NCBI GenBank assembly: GCA_030697555.1
Contig: JAUYPV010000070.1
Coordinates: 19,347-83,346 of the forward strand
From: Hyphomonadaceae bacterium
GTDB lineage: Bacteria > Pseudomonadota > Alphaproteobacteria > Caulobacterales > Hyphomonadaceae
Direction: 5' to 3'
DNA: 64,000 nucleotides
Below are positions 19,212 to 27,382 of the stretch, in pieces (position 1 is the stretch's first letter; each line of letters begins with the position of its first letter). The notes below the pieces were generated by a model, which made no database searches, was not told the DNA's origin, and worked only from the letters and a program-made list of their open reading frames with translations. Both the position numbers and the translations under genes were made by a program.

Positions 19212-19817
19212 TTAGCCGCAATGCTCCACGTAGTCGATCGTCGGCATGATGCCGGCGCGCCAGGCGCGGACTTTGGTGTCCTGGATTTCGAAGATGAACT
19301 TCGCGGCGCCTCGCGGGACTACCAGTTCGGCGATTTCGGGTTCGTACTTGTTGGGCTGTTCGGAGACGCCGGCGCCGAACTTCGCCTTGATGTCGGCGGC
19401 GGACGTGCCAACGCCGAAGCCGTCCACGGTCTTGGCGCTCTCGCTGAGGATGTCGAGGCGGCCGACCTTGTTCATTTCGACAAGGAAGCTGACGCCCTGC
19501 ACCGGTTCGGCGGCGAGCATTTCAAAGCAGCGGTTGGGATCGGCCTGCGCCGCGGGGTCGCCGCCCGAATAGACCTCGAGCTTCACCGGGAATTTCGTCA
19601 GCGCCTCCTTCGGCGCCATGCCGAATGTGACGCCGCAGAAGCCCTCCGCCGTGACGGGCCCGCAACCGGAAAGCGCAGCCTGTTCGGCGGCAGGCGCGCC
19701 GGGATCGAGAGGTTCGGGTTCGACCGAGGCTGGCGCTTCGGACAATGGAACCTCCGGCGAGGGCGAGCACGCAGCGGCGAGCACGAGGACCGATATGGCA
19801 AGGGCACCGATGCGCAT
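19212..19817 (-). CDS. Lipoprotein of unknown function
   Basis: A 201-residue protein with signal peptide ending VLAAAC (Cys17), an acidic Pro/Ala/Glu linker of about 30 residues, and a domain starting CGPVTAEGFCGVTFGMAPKEAL. The form FGMAP-x-E-A resembles domains that recur in lipoproteins of alphaproteobacteria (compare the later GVGTSAADIKAKFG). Four Cys in the mature part could form disulfides (CGPVTAEGFC, RCFEM, EHCG). AGGAGA precedes ATG 19817. Function unknown. Confidence 0.82.
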   Translation of the reverse strand: MRIGALAISVLVLAAACSPSPEVPLSEAPASVEPEPLDPGAPAAEQAALSGCGPVTAEGFCGVTFGMAPKEALTKFPVKLEVYSGGDPAAQADPNRCFEMLAAEPVQGVSFLVEMNKVGRLDILSESAKTVDGFGVGTSAADIKAKFGAGVSEQPNKYEPEIAELVVPRGAAKFIFEIQDTKVRAWRAGIMPTIDYVEHCG

Positions 19818-19839
19818 TGTGTCTCCTGGCTTGCCTCTC

Positions 19840-20235
19840 TCAGAACGGATCGAAGCAGTCATAGTTGCGCTGGCGGATGATGAGGCCATCCTCGTATTCG
19901 ATGACCTGGCAGATGCGGGCGCTCATCGATTCGCCGGGACGGATGGCGCCGACGGGCGTGCGGGGATAGCCGGTCCAGGTGTATTCGAGGATCACGCGGT
20001 CGCCGACTTCGGTGACGGTGTGGATGTCGTAGATCTGGCGATCCATCAGGTTCGATCCCACCTCGGCGCCCTTGAGGATGGCGGCAAGGTCGCGCTGGAT
20101 GCCCGCTGGAACCAGGCGATTGGGGAATTCCTCCTGGGTGACGTCGGGATGATAGAAGGCCGCGAGATCGTCGCCCGTGGCGCCGCCTTCGACCGCGGCC
20201 ACGTAAGCGCGGGCCTTTCTTTCCAGCGACATCAA
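19840..20235 (-). CDS. SnoaL/NTF2-like protein
   Basis: A 131-residue protein with the SnoaL layout: ERKARAYVAAVEGGATGDDLAAF, FYHPDVTQEEFPNRL, RVILEYTWTGYP and ICQVIEYEDGLIIRQRNYDCFDPF. The last block, with Tyr-Asp-Cys, is a recurrent ending of this family. It is probably a small isomerase, cyclase or binding protein in the cytoplasm. A second ATG one codon in is an equal start. It precedes the 201-aa lipoprotein on the same strand. Confidence 0.88.
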   Translation of the reverse strand: MMSLERKARAYVAAVEGGATGDDLAAFYHPDVTQEEFPNRLVPAGIQRDLAAILKGAEVGSNLMDRQIYDIHTVTEVGDRVILEYTWTGYPRTPVGAIRPGESMSARICQVIEYEDGLIIRQRNYDCFDPF

Positions 20236-20242
20236 GTCTGCT

Positions 20243-20392
20243 CCCGCCTTCGCGCTGCCGCGCTTCGGAGCGGCAAGCCGGTTTGAGTCGGAACTCTAGA
20301 GCACCATCTGGGTCTGCGTCACCCGCCTTCGCTTTACGCTTCGGCGCGGCGAGCCCGTCAAGAAATCAAAGCACCATCTGCGTCTGCGTAAC
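20243..20392. repeat. Imperfect tandem duplication including the 3' end of the PaaI thioesterase gene
   Basis: A unit starting CCCGCCTTCGC (20243 and 20322), with GCTTCGG (20262 and 20338) and ending GCACCATCTGxGTCTGCGT (20301 and 20371) occurs twice. The last part, 22 bases with two differences, encodes the C-terminus VTQTQMVL and stop of the adjacent thioesterase; the outer copy is outside any gene. It is best read as a local duplication of ~75 bases. Confidence 0.6.
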
Positions 20393-20767
20393 CAGCGCGA
20401 CGTTGCGCCCTGCTTCGGTGGTGATTTTCGTCTGCCAGACCGACGTGCGCCGGCCGACATGCACGGGCGTGCAGTGGCCGAGCACGAACTCGCCCTCCTT
20501 GGCGGAGCCGAGGAAATTGGTCTTGCTCTCCAGCGTGGTGGTGCCGGCCGAGCCCTCGGGCAGGTTGAGCGTCGCGCCGAAGGCGCCCAGCGTGTCGGCG
20601 AACGACATGATGGCGCCGCCGTGCAGGATATGACCGGCGGTGCACATTTCGGGACGGACTTTCAGCTTGCCGCGAATGCCTTCCTTGGCGGCCTCGAGGA
20701 TTTCGATCTCGAGCATGCGCGCGTAGGGCAGCGGGGCGATTCCGGGTTCAAGCTTGTAGGCAGGCAT
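20366..20767 (-). CDS. PaaI-type hotdog-fold thioesterase
   Basis: A 133-residue hotdog-fold acyl-CoA thioesterase. The active region GHILHGGAIMSFADTLGAFG includes the typical HGG with helix, and TTLESKTNFLGSAKEGE and VWQTKITTEAGRNVALVTQTQ complete the fold. It hydrolyses aryl- or acyl-CoA thioesters; the substrate is unknown. It follows the deaminase gene on the same strand by 24 bases and is probably co-transcribed. Confidence 0.92.
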   Translation of the reverse strand: MPAYKLEPGIAPLPYARMLEIEILEAAKEGIRGKLKVRPEMCTAGHILHGGAIMSFADTLGAFGATLNLPEGSAGTTTLESKTNFLGSAKEGEFVLGHCTPVHVGRRTSVWQTKITTEAGRNVALVTQTQMVL

Positions 20768-20791
20768 GGGGGTTTCCCTCTTGCTGGAGTG

Positions 20792-21805
20792 TCAGTGCTT
20801 GGCGGCGTAGGCGTCGACCGAGGCGACGTGTTTCGCAATCGACTCTGCATCGAGGAAGGAGCCTGTGAAGGAGTTCTTCGCGAGGGTGACGATCTCGTCG
20901 CGGGAAAGGTTCACGGCCTCGGCGGTGCGGATGAAATTCTCGGCGATGTAGCCGCCGAAATAGGCGGGGTCGTCGGAGTTGCAGGTGGCCCTGAGGCCGA
21001 GGTCGAGCATGCGCTTCATCGGATGATCCCTGAGGTCCATCACGACGCAGAGCTTGAGGTTGGAGAGCGGGCAGACGGTGAGCGTAATGCCTTCGCGAAC
21101 GAGGCGCTGGGTGAGCGCCGCATCTTCCAACGCGCGGTTGCCGTGGTCGATGCGGTCGACATGCAAGATGTCGAGCGCTTCGTGGACGTAGGCGGGCGGG
21201 CCTTCCTCGCCGGCGTGGGCGCAGATCTTGAGGCCGCGTTCGCGGGCGGCCTGGAAGACACGGGCGAATTTGGACGGCGGGTGACCTTTCTCGGAGGAGT
21301 CGAGGCCGACGCCGGTGATGCGGTCGAGGTACGGTTCGGCGGATTTCAGCGTCCTGAGGCTGGAGCTCTCGTCGAGGTGACGCAGGAAGCACATGATGAG
21401 CTTCGAGGTGATGCCGTATGTCTTCTCCGCTTCCTTCATGCCGGCGAGCAGGCCATCGATGGCGACGGAGAAAGGCAGGCCACGGTCGGTGTGGGTTTCG
21501 GGATCGAAGAAGATCTCGGCGTGACGTCCGCCATCGGCATTGAGCCGCGCGAAATAGGCGAGCGCCATGTCGCGGAAATCTTCCTCCGTCATCAGGACGT
21601 TGGCGCCCTGATAGTAGATGTCGAGAAAATCCTGCAGGTTGGAGAAGGCGTAGGCCGCCCTCACCTCCTCCACCGACCGAAAAGGGATGGCGATCTTATT
21701 GCGGCGGCTGAACTCGAACATCTGCTCGGGCTCGAGCGAGCCTTCGATGTGCAGATGGAGTTCGGCCTTGGGCAGGCCGCGGATGAAGGTTGCAAGATCA
21801 GCCAT
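20792..21805 (-). CDS. Adenosine/adenine deaminase family, probably adenine deaminase
   Basis: A 337-residue TIM-barrel metal-dependent hydrolase. Metal ligands His17 and His19 are in ELHLHIEGSLEP, catalytic Glu and His in CAHAGEEGPPAY and RIDHGNRAL, and NSDDPAYFGGY holds the metal Asp. The form IEGSLEPE and NSDDPAYFGG matches type-2 adenine deaminases (adenine to hypoxanthine) better than adenosine deaminase (NTDDP). It acts in purine salvage. The length is usual. A lipoprotein gene diverges from its 5' end. Confidence 0.9.
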   Translation of the reverse strand: MADLATFIRGLPKAELHLHIEGSLEPEQMFEFSRRNKIAIPFRSVEEVRAAYAFSNLQDFLDIYYQGANVLMTEEDFRDMALAYFARLNADGGRHAEIFFDPETHTDRGLPFSVAIDGLLAGMKEAEKTYGITSKLIMCFLRHLDESSSLRTLKSAEPYLDRITGVGLDSSEKGHPPSKFARVFQAARERGLKICAHAGEEGPPAYVHEALDILHVDRIDHGNRALEDAALTQRLVREGITLTVCPLSNLKLCVVMDLRDHPMKRMLDLGLRATCNSDDPAYFGGYIAENFIRTAEAVNLSRDEIVTLAKNSFTGSFLDAESIAKHVASVDAYAAKH

Positions 21806-21897
21806 GTGCAGCTCCGGGAGGATCGCCCTGTTTGTTGTTCTATCAGATGCGGTGCGGAGACGTTAAGCTGCTCACGGGTCTGGGCAGGAACAAGGCG

Positions 21898-22431
21898 ATG
21901 ACGGAACGAAAAAACCTCGCGGCGATAGCGACTGCCGCAGCGTTGCTCGGATTGTCGGCATGTGTGAGCGGATCGGAACCGCCAACCGCGCCAAAGCCCG
22001 CGATTGTCCAGGACGTGGAGTTCGTGCGCGGATGCTGGGTCAGGAAGGACGCGCCGGGAGGTCCGGCGCTGGGCTTTCTGCGCTTGCTGCCCAAGGGGGC
22101 GGACGGTCCGGCCTACGAAGGCCAGTTGCACAATGTGACCGATCCGAGCATGCCCGTGCGGTCAGACTACAGCTTTCGCCGCGACGGATCGTCGATGACG
22201 TTCAAGGCCCGGCGCAGCGACGCCCGCACCTATGCCGCGGCCCCGATTCCGGACGCCATCGCGCCGCCTCTTGCGGCGGGCTCGAAGCGCGCGTCCTTCG
22301 CCATCGGTCCCGCTGCTGCGGGATGGCTGATTGCCGACGGCGGCGCCGAGACCCTGAGAATCTACACAATGTTCGGCGACGGGCGCGTGCGCCCCGACTG
22401 GTTCAACGGCGAGCGAGATGGCTGCGACTGA
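21898..22431 (+). CDS. Lipoprotein of unknown function
   Basis: A 177-residue lipoprotein (LGLSAC, Cys22). The mature part has FVRGCWVRKDAPGGPALGFLRL, SDYSFRRDGSSMTFKARR and TLRIYTMFGDGRVRPDWFNG, ending DGCD. The strand pattern WxxK...LxLLP with Cys suggests a small beta-barrel, but I do not recognise the family. ATG 21898 has AGGAA upstream. It is divergent from the deaminase gene and shares a 92-base intergenic region. Confidence 0.78.
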   Translation: MTERKNLAAIATAAALLGLSACVSGSEPPTAPKPAIVQDVEFVRGCWVRKDAPGGPALGFLRLLPKGADGPAYEGQLHNVTDPSMPVRSDYSFRRDGSSMTFKARRSDARTYAAAPIPDAIAPPLAAGSKRASFAIGPAAAGWLIADGGAETLRIYTMFGDGRVRPDWFNGERDGCD

Positions 22432-22511
22432 TCGATTTTCATCAATCGGTTTCCCGCTGCCTTAACCCTCGCCTGCTAGCGTTCCGGGGCTAACAACCCG
22501 GATTCCGCACC

Positions 22512-23279
22512 ATGGCGAATTCGAACGGATTGATCGCGCTTGTCGGCGATGCGCCGCATGCCTGGACAATGGTCAACGCGCTGAGGAAGCGCTTTGGCGA
22601 TTTCTGGATCATCGTCGAGAAGGGCGAACCTGCGTCGACGTTCTGGGCGCGGCGCCGGAAGATTCTGGGCGCGGCTGCCGTGGCGAGCATGCAGGCTGCT
22701 GCACTCGCGGCGAAGGTCACAAGGCCGCTCTCGGTGGCGCGGCTCGCCGAACTGCACGCAGCGTGCGACGAGACGCCGGTGACCGGCTTCACGCGCATGG
22801 ATGTCGACAGCCTCAACAGCGATGAAGCGATCAACCGGATCCGCCTGCTGAAGCCGAAGGCCGTGTTTGTGGCTTCCACCGGCATACTGCGCAAGCCGTT
22901 GCTGGAAGCGTGCGGATGCCCGGTGGTGAACTATCATTCTGGCGTCAATCCGGCCTATCGCGGCATCAACGGCGGGTATTTCGCGCTGGCCAATGGCGAG
23001 CCGGAACACTTTGGCGTCACCCTTCATCTCGTCGACCTCGGCGTCGACACCGGGCCGGTGCTGGCGACCAACCGCATCCAGCCGGCCGCCAACGACAACC
23101 TGCAGACATACATGGCGCTGATGGCGGCGAAGTCGCAGGAACTGGTGGTCGAGACGATGGCGAGGGTGCTTGCCGGAGAGGCGAAGCCCCTGCCGAAAAG
23201 CACCCTGCCCTCGAACCAGTATTATGCGCCGACGCTGGGCCAGTACCTGTCGAACGGACTCAAGCGCGGCGTCTGGTGA
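22512..23279 (+). CDS. Formyltransferase-family protein
   Basis: A 255-residue protein with the formyltransferase N-terminal domain (PF00551 fold). The key signature is NYHSGVNPAYRGINGGYFAL, giving the N-x-H catalytic residues and the folate-binding loop, and GVDTGPVL holds the catalytic Asp. It lacks the C-terminal domain of Fmt and PurN-specific motifs, so a sugar-nucleotide or amino-sugar formylase is likely. The N-terminal 100 residues (RFGDFWIIVEKGEPASTFWARRR) are divergent. It has no pathway neighbours here. Confidence 0.85.
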   Translation: MANSNGLIALVGDAPHAWTMVNALRKRFGDFWIIVEKGEPASTFWARRRKILGAAAVASMQAAALAAKVTRPLSVARLAELHAACDETPVTGFTRMDVDSLNSDEAINRIRLLKPKAVFVASTGILRKPLLEACGCPVVNYHSGVNPAYRGINGGYFALANGEPEHFGVTLHLVDLGVDTGPVLATNRIQPAANDNLQTYMALMAAKSQELVVETMARVLAGEAKPLPKSTLPSNQYYAPTLGQYLSNGLKRGVW

Positions 23280-23282
23280 GCC

Positions 23283-24182
23283 TTAGCTCTGAGGCGGCGT
23301 TACCTGCAGCACGTGAATTGCGAGGCGCACCTTGCCGCCGGTGAAGTTCGAGCCGTTGGCGGTGACGACGATCGGCGTATCCGAGTAGAACGCCGTCGGG
23401 CCGATGATGCCGAAATTGGTCGAGCCCAGCGACAGGCCGAGCAGGTCGCCAAACTTGTTGAGTTCGCCCGAGACGCCGACCTGGAAGCTGGCGGCGCCGG
23501 TGACGGCCTCGGTGACGCGCTCGGACGCGCCAAAGCAGATCGAGCCGTTCGGGATGGCGATGGCGGATGTGCTGCTCGGACCCGAGAGAATCAGTTCTTC
23601 CTCGATCACCCTAATCGCCATCGATGCGCCGTAGGCGCTGGCGAAGGTCTGCGTGGCGGTGAAGATGTTGGCGTCGGCAAGGCCTGCCGCGCCCATCGTC
23701 GTGCGCATGGCGCTGAACGAGGTATCGTCGCAGAGCTGCTGCGCCTGATCGGTGAAGGCGACTTCCTCGGCGGCGCCGGGGCCGGACGAGACGCGGCCGA
23801 GCAGCTTGTCGGTCGCCGAGACGGTGAGGATCTTCGCCGCGGGGAACCGCGACCAGGCCGAGCCGGTGTAAGCGAGGAGCTGGCCGGTATCCTTCGCGAA
23901 GGCGAGCCAGCCTTCACGTGGCGCGATCTGCACCCAGGCACCATCGCGATGGTAGCCGAGCGACCAGTCGGCGAATGCCGACCAGTGCGTTCCCGATTTG
24001 CCGGCGGGCACGATGTAGACCGCGCCGTCGGTTGGCGAGGAGGGCTCCGCTGTCGTCGTCGCGGAGACGACGGAGAGCTGGACGATCGCATCCAGCTTGC
24101 GGAGAGATTCGTTGACGGTGACGTGCTTCTGGGCCTGCCCAACGGCTAGGTACGGAAGCATAAGGTTTGCTGTGTTGCTCAT
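23283..24182 (-). CDS. DUF2793 phage/gene-transfer-agent-type protein
   Basis: A 299-residue protein with a DUF2793 domain (about residues 8-105; LPYLAVGQAQKHVTVNESLR, AVYIVPAGKSGTHW, GWLAFAKDTGQLLAYTGSAW), followed by a middle stretch TDQAQQLCDDTSFSAMRTTM typical of tail-fibre type sequences and a C-terminal jelly-roll-like part. DUF2793 proteins are found at the end of Rhodobacterales gene-transfer-agent clusters and in prophages, probably in host recognition or capsule binding. No other phage gene is near. Two hairpins lie in its leader. Confidence 0.87.
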   Translation of the reverse strand: MSNTANLMLPYLAVGQAQKHVTVNESLRKLDAIVQLSVVSATTTAEPSSPTDGAVYIVPAGKSGTHWSAFADWSLGYHRDGAWVQIAPREGWLAFAKDTGQLLAYTGSAWSRFPAAKILTVSATDKLLGRVSSGPGAAEEVAFTDQAQQLCDDTSFSAMRTTMGAAGLADANIFTATQTFASAYGASMAIRVIEEELILSGPSSTSAIAIPNGSICFGASERVTEAVTGAASFQVGVSGELNKFGDLLGLSLGSTNFGIIGPTAFYSDTPIVVTANGSNFTGGKVRLAIHVLQVTPPQS

Positions 24183-24240
24183 CCCGGAGTGTGAGTCCGG
24201 GACGGAGGGGGCGGGGATAAGTTTTCTTTTATCCCCGCCC
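24182..24240. promoter_or_regulatory. Two hairpins in the leader of the DUF2793 gene
   Basis: A 12-bp perfect hairpin (24209-24220 with 24229-24240, loop GTTTTCTT) and a 7-bp hairpin (TCCCGGA / TCCGGGA, 24182-24188 and 24196-24202). The second includes the first base of the DUF2793 start codon and covers the region where a ribosome site would be. The first could instead be the terminator of the GST gene, but it has no U-tract on that strand. Confidence 0.5.
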
Positions 24241-24335
24241 TCGCCCCCATATTGACGGCTGATTCAGTTGAGGTTTCGCGTGAGACGACGCGTTTTTTCC
24301 GCCAGCAGATTCGGCCGAGTCCGGCTCGTTTCGGC

Positions 24336-24950
24336 TCAGGCTGCGGCGCGATAGAGCGCGAGTTCCTCGGCGACCGCCTTGCCTGCCGCCGGACGCGAGA
24401 AGACGCGTTTCTGCAGGGCGGCGACGTTGGGGAAGTCCGCGAGCTTGATCGGCGTCGACTGCAGCCAGTTGCCCACGACCGAGAGATAGACGTCGGCGAT
24501 GGAGAAGGAATTCGTCAGCCAATCGCGGCCTTCGAGGTGCTTGTCGACGTGGGCGAGCGCTTTCTTGGCGCGTTCGATGGCGTAGGCCTTGGCTTCGGGC
24601 GGCGCGGTGGAGGAGAAGATCGCCGAGAAGGCGCCGACATGGACTTCCGAGTTGACGAAGGCGAGCCATTTGCGCATGCGCGTGCGCTCGATGCCTGTGG
24701 GCGCGAGGCCCGCCTTGGGGGCGAGATCGGCAAGGTATTCCAGTATAGAGACGTTCTCGGTGAGGATTTCGCCGTCGCTGATCTTGATGGCCGGCACCTG
24801 GCCGCGCGGATTGATCTCGAGATAGTTGCGGCCGTCCGATGTGGTCTTGGTCTTGCCGTCGACGCGGGTATAGGCGGCGTCGATACCGGCTTCGTACATG
24901 GTGATGCGCGAGGCGAGCGAGCAGGATAGCGGGGAGAAGAAGAGTTCCAT
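24336..24950 (-). CDS. Glutathione S-transferase family protein
   Basis: A 204-residue GST: the thioredoxin-like N-terminal domain begins MELFFSPLSCSLASRITMYE with Ser/Cys in the catalytic position, NPRGQVPAIKISDGE and LTENVSILEYLADL, then a helical C-terminal domain with SIADVYLSVVGNWL. The NPRGQVPAL and SPLSCS start resemble the beta class. It is divergent from a TetR gene with half-operators between. The start at 24950 is taken as the GST fold starts there; the frame is open further upstream. Confidence 0.93.
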   Translation of the reverse strand: MELFFSPLSCSLASRITMYEAGIDAAYTRVDGKTKTTSDGRNYLEINPRGQVPAIKISDGEILTENVSILEYLADLAPKAGLAPTGIERTRMRKWLAFVNSEVHVGAFSAIFSSTAPPEAKAYAIERAKKALAHVDKHLEGRDWLTNSFSIADVYLSVVGNWLQSTPIKLADFPNVAALQKRVFSRPAAGKAVAEELALYRAAA

Positions 24951-25020
24951 GAGGAGGCTTCCTTGTTCTGGCTTTTCTGTAGTTTCTTGGGTGTTTCGGG
25001 TTAGGTTCGGCGGGGCTGTA

Positions 25021-25092
25021 TTTTTGTACCGCCTCGCATAGAATAGCCGTGCAAAGCCGCCGTCAAGGATTTTATTCAAAGTGGTACAAAAA
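25021..25092. promoter_or_regulatory. Paired half-operators around the GST/TetR divergent promoter
   Basis: TTTTTGTACC at 25021-25030 and its exact reverse complement GGTACAAAAA at 25083-25092 are 52 bases apart. Between them on the minus strand is a promoter for the GST gene: -35 TTGACG (25066-25061), 17-base spacer, -10 TTCTAT (25043-25038). One arm lies just after the -10, the other overlaps the GTG start of the TetR gene. Repression of both genes by the TetR protein is the inference. Confidence 0.65.
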
Positions 25093-25713
25093 GAATCTTC
25101 GGCCAGGGTGAAGACTGCTGCCAAGCGCGGGCGTCCGAGGGCGTATGATCCCGAAGCCGCGTTGGGCGCCGCGCGCGACATCTTCTGGGTGAAAGGCTAT
25201 GCGGCGACGTCGCTGGACGACATCGTCGAGGCGACGGGCATGAACCGGCCGTCGCTCTATGCCGCTTTCGGCGACAAGGAGGCGATCTATCTCGCGGCGC
25301 TGAAGATGCAGGGCGAAGCACTGGTGGCGGCGGTGGCGAGCGCCATTGATCTGGACCTGAAACTGAAGACCTTTCTCGACCTGTTCCTGGGGCGGTGCAT
25401 CGACAGCTATCTGGCGGGGGCAAACGGCCCGCGCGGATGTTTCCTGGTCGGCACGGCGCTGACGGAATCGCTGGTGCGCGAGGATGTGGGCGCGGTGGTG
25501 CGCGATTCGTTTGGGCGAGTCGAGGACCTGCTGGAACAGCGCTTCAAGCGTGCGAAGAAGGAAGGCGGTCTTCCAAAGACAGCCGACACACGGGCGCTAG
25601 CGATGCTGGTCTCGTCCACCATGCACGAGCTTTCCATGCTGGCGCGATCCGGCGAAACGCGCGCGCGGCTGCAGGAGCGGGTGGGGTTCGCGAGGAAGCT
25701 GATCGGGGTGTGA
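25081..25713 (+). CDS. TetR-family transcriptional regulator
   Basis: A 210-residue repressor with a basic N-terminus (AAKRGRPRAYDP), HTH region ATSLDDIVEATGMNRPSLYAAF, and a ligand domain with GPRGCFLVGTALTES, a form typical of the TetR_C subfamily with a Cys. Divergent from the GST gene, whose promoter lies between the two half-operators. GTG 25081 is the first possible start; AAGGA lies 11 bases upstream. It probably represses the GST gene in response to an electrophile. Confidence 0.92.
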   Translation: MVQKESSARVKTAAKRGRPRAYDPEAALGAARDIFWVKGYAATSLDDIVEATGMNRPSLYAAFGDKEAIYLAALKMQGEALVAAVASAIDLDLKLKTFLDLFLGRCIDSYLAGANGPRGCFLVGTALTESLVREDVGAVVRDSFGRVEDLLEQRFKRAKKEGGLPKTADTRALAMLVSSTMHELSMLARSGETRARLQERVGFARKLIGV

Positions 25714-25807
25714 CCCAAATCGGGATTCACTGGAGTTTTTTGATTTGACCTTCAGGGGAGCTTAGCCGGTCCCTGTTAGCCATCCCCAATACTGGTTGGG
25801 GATTTCG

Positions 25808-26920
25808 ATGTCGAAGCTGACAATTGCCGCCGCCGTGTGCCTCGCAGCGTTCGCCTTCGGCGGCGCAAAGGCCGAAGCGCAGGGCCCTGGAAACACTTTC
25901 CCCGATGCGCTGGACGTCCAGCTGGCGCGGCCCAATCCCCTTCCCTTCATGAAGGATCCAAGACCGCAGGATTACGAAATCCGCGACGGGATCGTAAATC
26001 GCGTGCATTCGCTCTTCCTCGCCGGACGATTCCAGGAACTCGAAGGCATGGCCGAGGCGTACCGGACAAATGACCGGCGTACGCCAGCTGGTGCATGGAA
26101 GATCGACGTCTTCTACCAGACCTTCTTCGGCTGCATGTGCGAAGAGGAGGACCAGGAAGCGAGAGCTAGCGCGCTGAAAGGCAACCTGGAACAGGCGCGC
26201 AAGTACAAGAAACAATATCCCGCATCGCCCACACCGCTGCTGATCGAAGCCAACATCCTTTACGCGCAAGCCTGGCACGCGCGCGGGCAAGGCTGGGCCC
26301 AGAAAGTGAGCGCGCGCGACTGGCAGGTCTTCTACGACAAGATCGAGGAGGCGCAGAAGCTTCTGGAGGCGAACGCCGACGTCGTGATGCGCGATCCAGC
26401 GACCTCGGCGCTCATGGTGGACATGGCCTCGATGACGCCAGTCTCGGATGACGTTTTCATCAGCCTTGTCGACTCGCACATGCGGGTGAACGGTGCATAC
26501 ACGCCGATCTATTTTCCGGCGATGCGGCTCTACTACCCGAACTGGCGCGACAGCCCGCAGGCAATCGAATTCTTCGCGCGCAATGCGGTGAAGGCGAGCG
26601 AAGCGCGGGAGGGCAAGTCTCTCTACGCCCGCATCTATCTCCATGCCTATTATGAGTACGGCAAAGACCTCTACACGGCGACGGATGTCGACAAGGAATA
26701 CCTTCGCAAGGCGGTGTTCAATCTGCTCAACCGCTACCCCGACCGACACAACTTCGAGGTCTTCGGCATCATGGCATGCGACCTTGAGGACTGGGCGATG
26801 GCGGCGCCAATCTTCGCCCGCCTGCAGGAGCTTCCTTCGCAGGAATACCTGCACTGGGGTGTCGATGTTCCCTATCAGGCTTGCCGCGGGAAGATGTACA
26901 ATCTGAAGCGGGCCCTCTAG
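25808..26920 (+). CDS. Exported TPR-like protein of unknown function
   Basis: A 370-residue secreted protein. Signal peptide MSKLTIAAAVCLAAFAF... cleaves around residue 24-25. The mature part is mostly helical, with TPR-like spacing: GIVNRVHSLFLAGRFQELEGMAE, ASALKGNLEQARKYKKQYP, IEANILYAQAWHARGQGW and a C-terminal YLRKAVFNLLNRYPDRHNFEVFG. The layout resembles DUF4034 proteins. One Cys pair (FGCMCEEED) is notable. Function unknown. The ATG is preceded by GGGGA. Confidence 0.78.
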   Translation: MSKLTIAAAVCLAAFAFGGAKAEAQGPGNTFPDALDVQLARPNPLPFMKDPRPQDYEIRDGIVNRVHSLFLAGRFQELEGMAEAYRTNDRRTPAGAWKIDVFYQTFFGCMCEEEDQEARASALKGNLEQARKYKKQYPASPTPLLIEANILYAQAWHARGQGWAQKVSARDWQVFYDKIEEAQKLLEANADVVMRDPATSALMVDMASMTPVSDDVFISLVDSHMRVNGAYTPIYFPAMRLYYPNWRDSPQAIEFFARNAVKASEAREGKSLYARIYLHAYYEYGKDLYTATDVDKEYLRKAVFNLLNRYPDRHNFEVFGIMACDLEDWAMAAPIFARLQELPSQEYLHWGVDVPYQACRGKMYNLKRAL

Positions 26921-26979
26921 GATCCCGATTGCGCCTCCGCCGTCCGTCGCGCCAGATGGCGCGGACGATGGAGGCGCGC

Positions 26980-27345
26980 ATGTTCAGCATTTCCGACCGG
27001 GTGAAGAGCTTAGGCTTTGCGTTGCGCGGGCTCGGGTTTGTGCTGCGCACCCAGCACAATGCGTGGGTTCATCTGGCGGTGGCCGTTGTTGTCGTGGCAG
27101 CGGGAGTGGCGCTGGGGCTTTCAGCGGCGGACTGGCGATGGATCGTGCTGGCGATCGCGCTGGTGTGGATTGCGGAGATCGTCAACACGGCGTTCGAGCA
27201 CCTGTGCGATGTGGTGCAGCCAGAGTTTCATGTGTCGGTGAAGGCGGCCAAGGATGTCGCGGCGGGCGCGGTGCTGGTCGCGGCGGTGGCCGCCGCCATC
27301 CTCGGAGCGATGGTTTTCGCGCCGTATGCCCTTGCGCTGACCTAG
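26980..27345 (+). CDS. dgkA: Diacylglycerol kinase (DgkA)
   Basis: A 121-residue inner-membrane kinase with three transmembrane helices. The family motifs are VWIAEIVNTAFEHLCD, with the catalytic Glu and Asn, and HVSVKAAKDVAAGAVLV after it. Prokaryotic DgkA phosphorylates diacylglycerol to recycle it during envelope glycan synthesis. The length fits. GGAGG lies 6 bases before ATG 26980; other ATGs just upstream lack a site. Confidence 0.94.
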   Translation: MFSISDRVKSLGFALRGLGFVLRTQHNAWVHLAVAVVVVAAGVALGLSAADWRWIVLAIALVWIAEIVNTAFEHLCDVVQPEFHVSVKAAKDVAAGAVLVAAVAAAILGAMVFAPYALALT

Positions 27346-27382
27346 CGGGAGCCAGCAAGGCTGTCTGCATAAGGAGATACTC

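Noticed and set aside
20459..21901. A 480-codon open frame antisense to the deaminase
   Set aside because: The deaminase has all catalytic motifs; the antisense frame is Gly/Asp/Val-rich shadow sequence.
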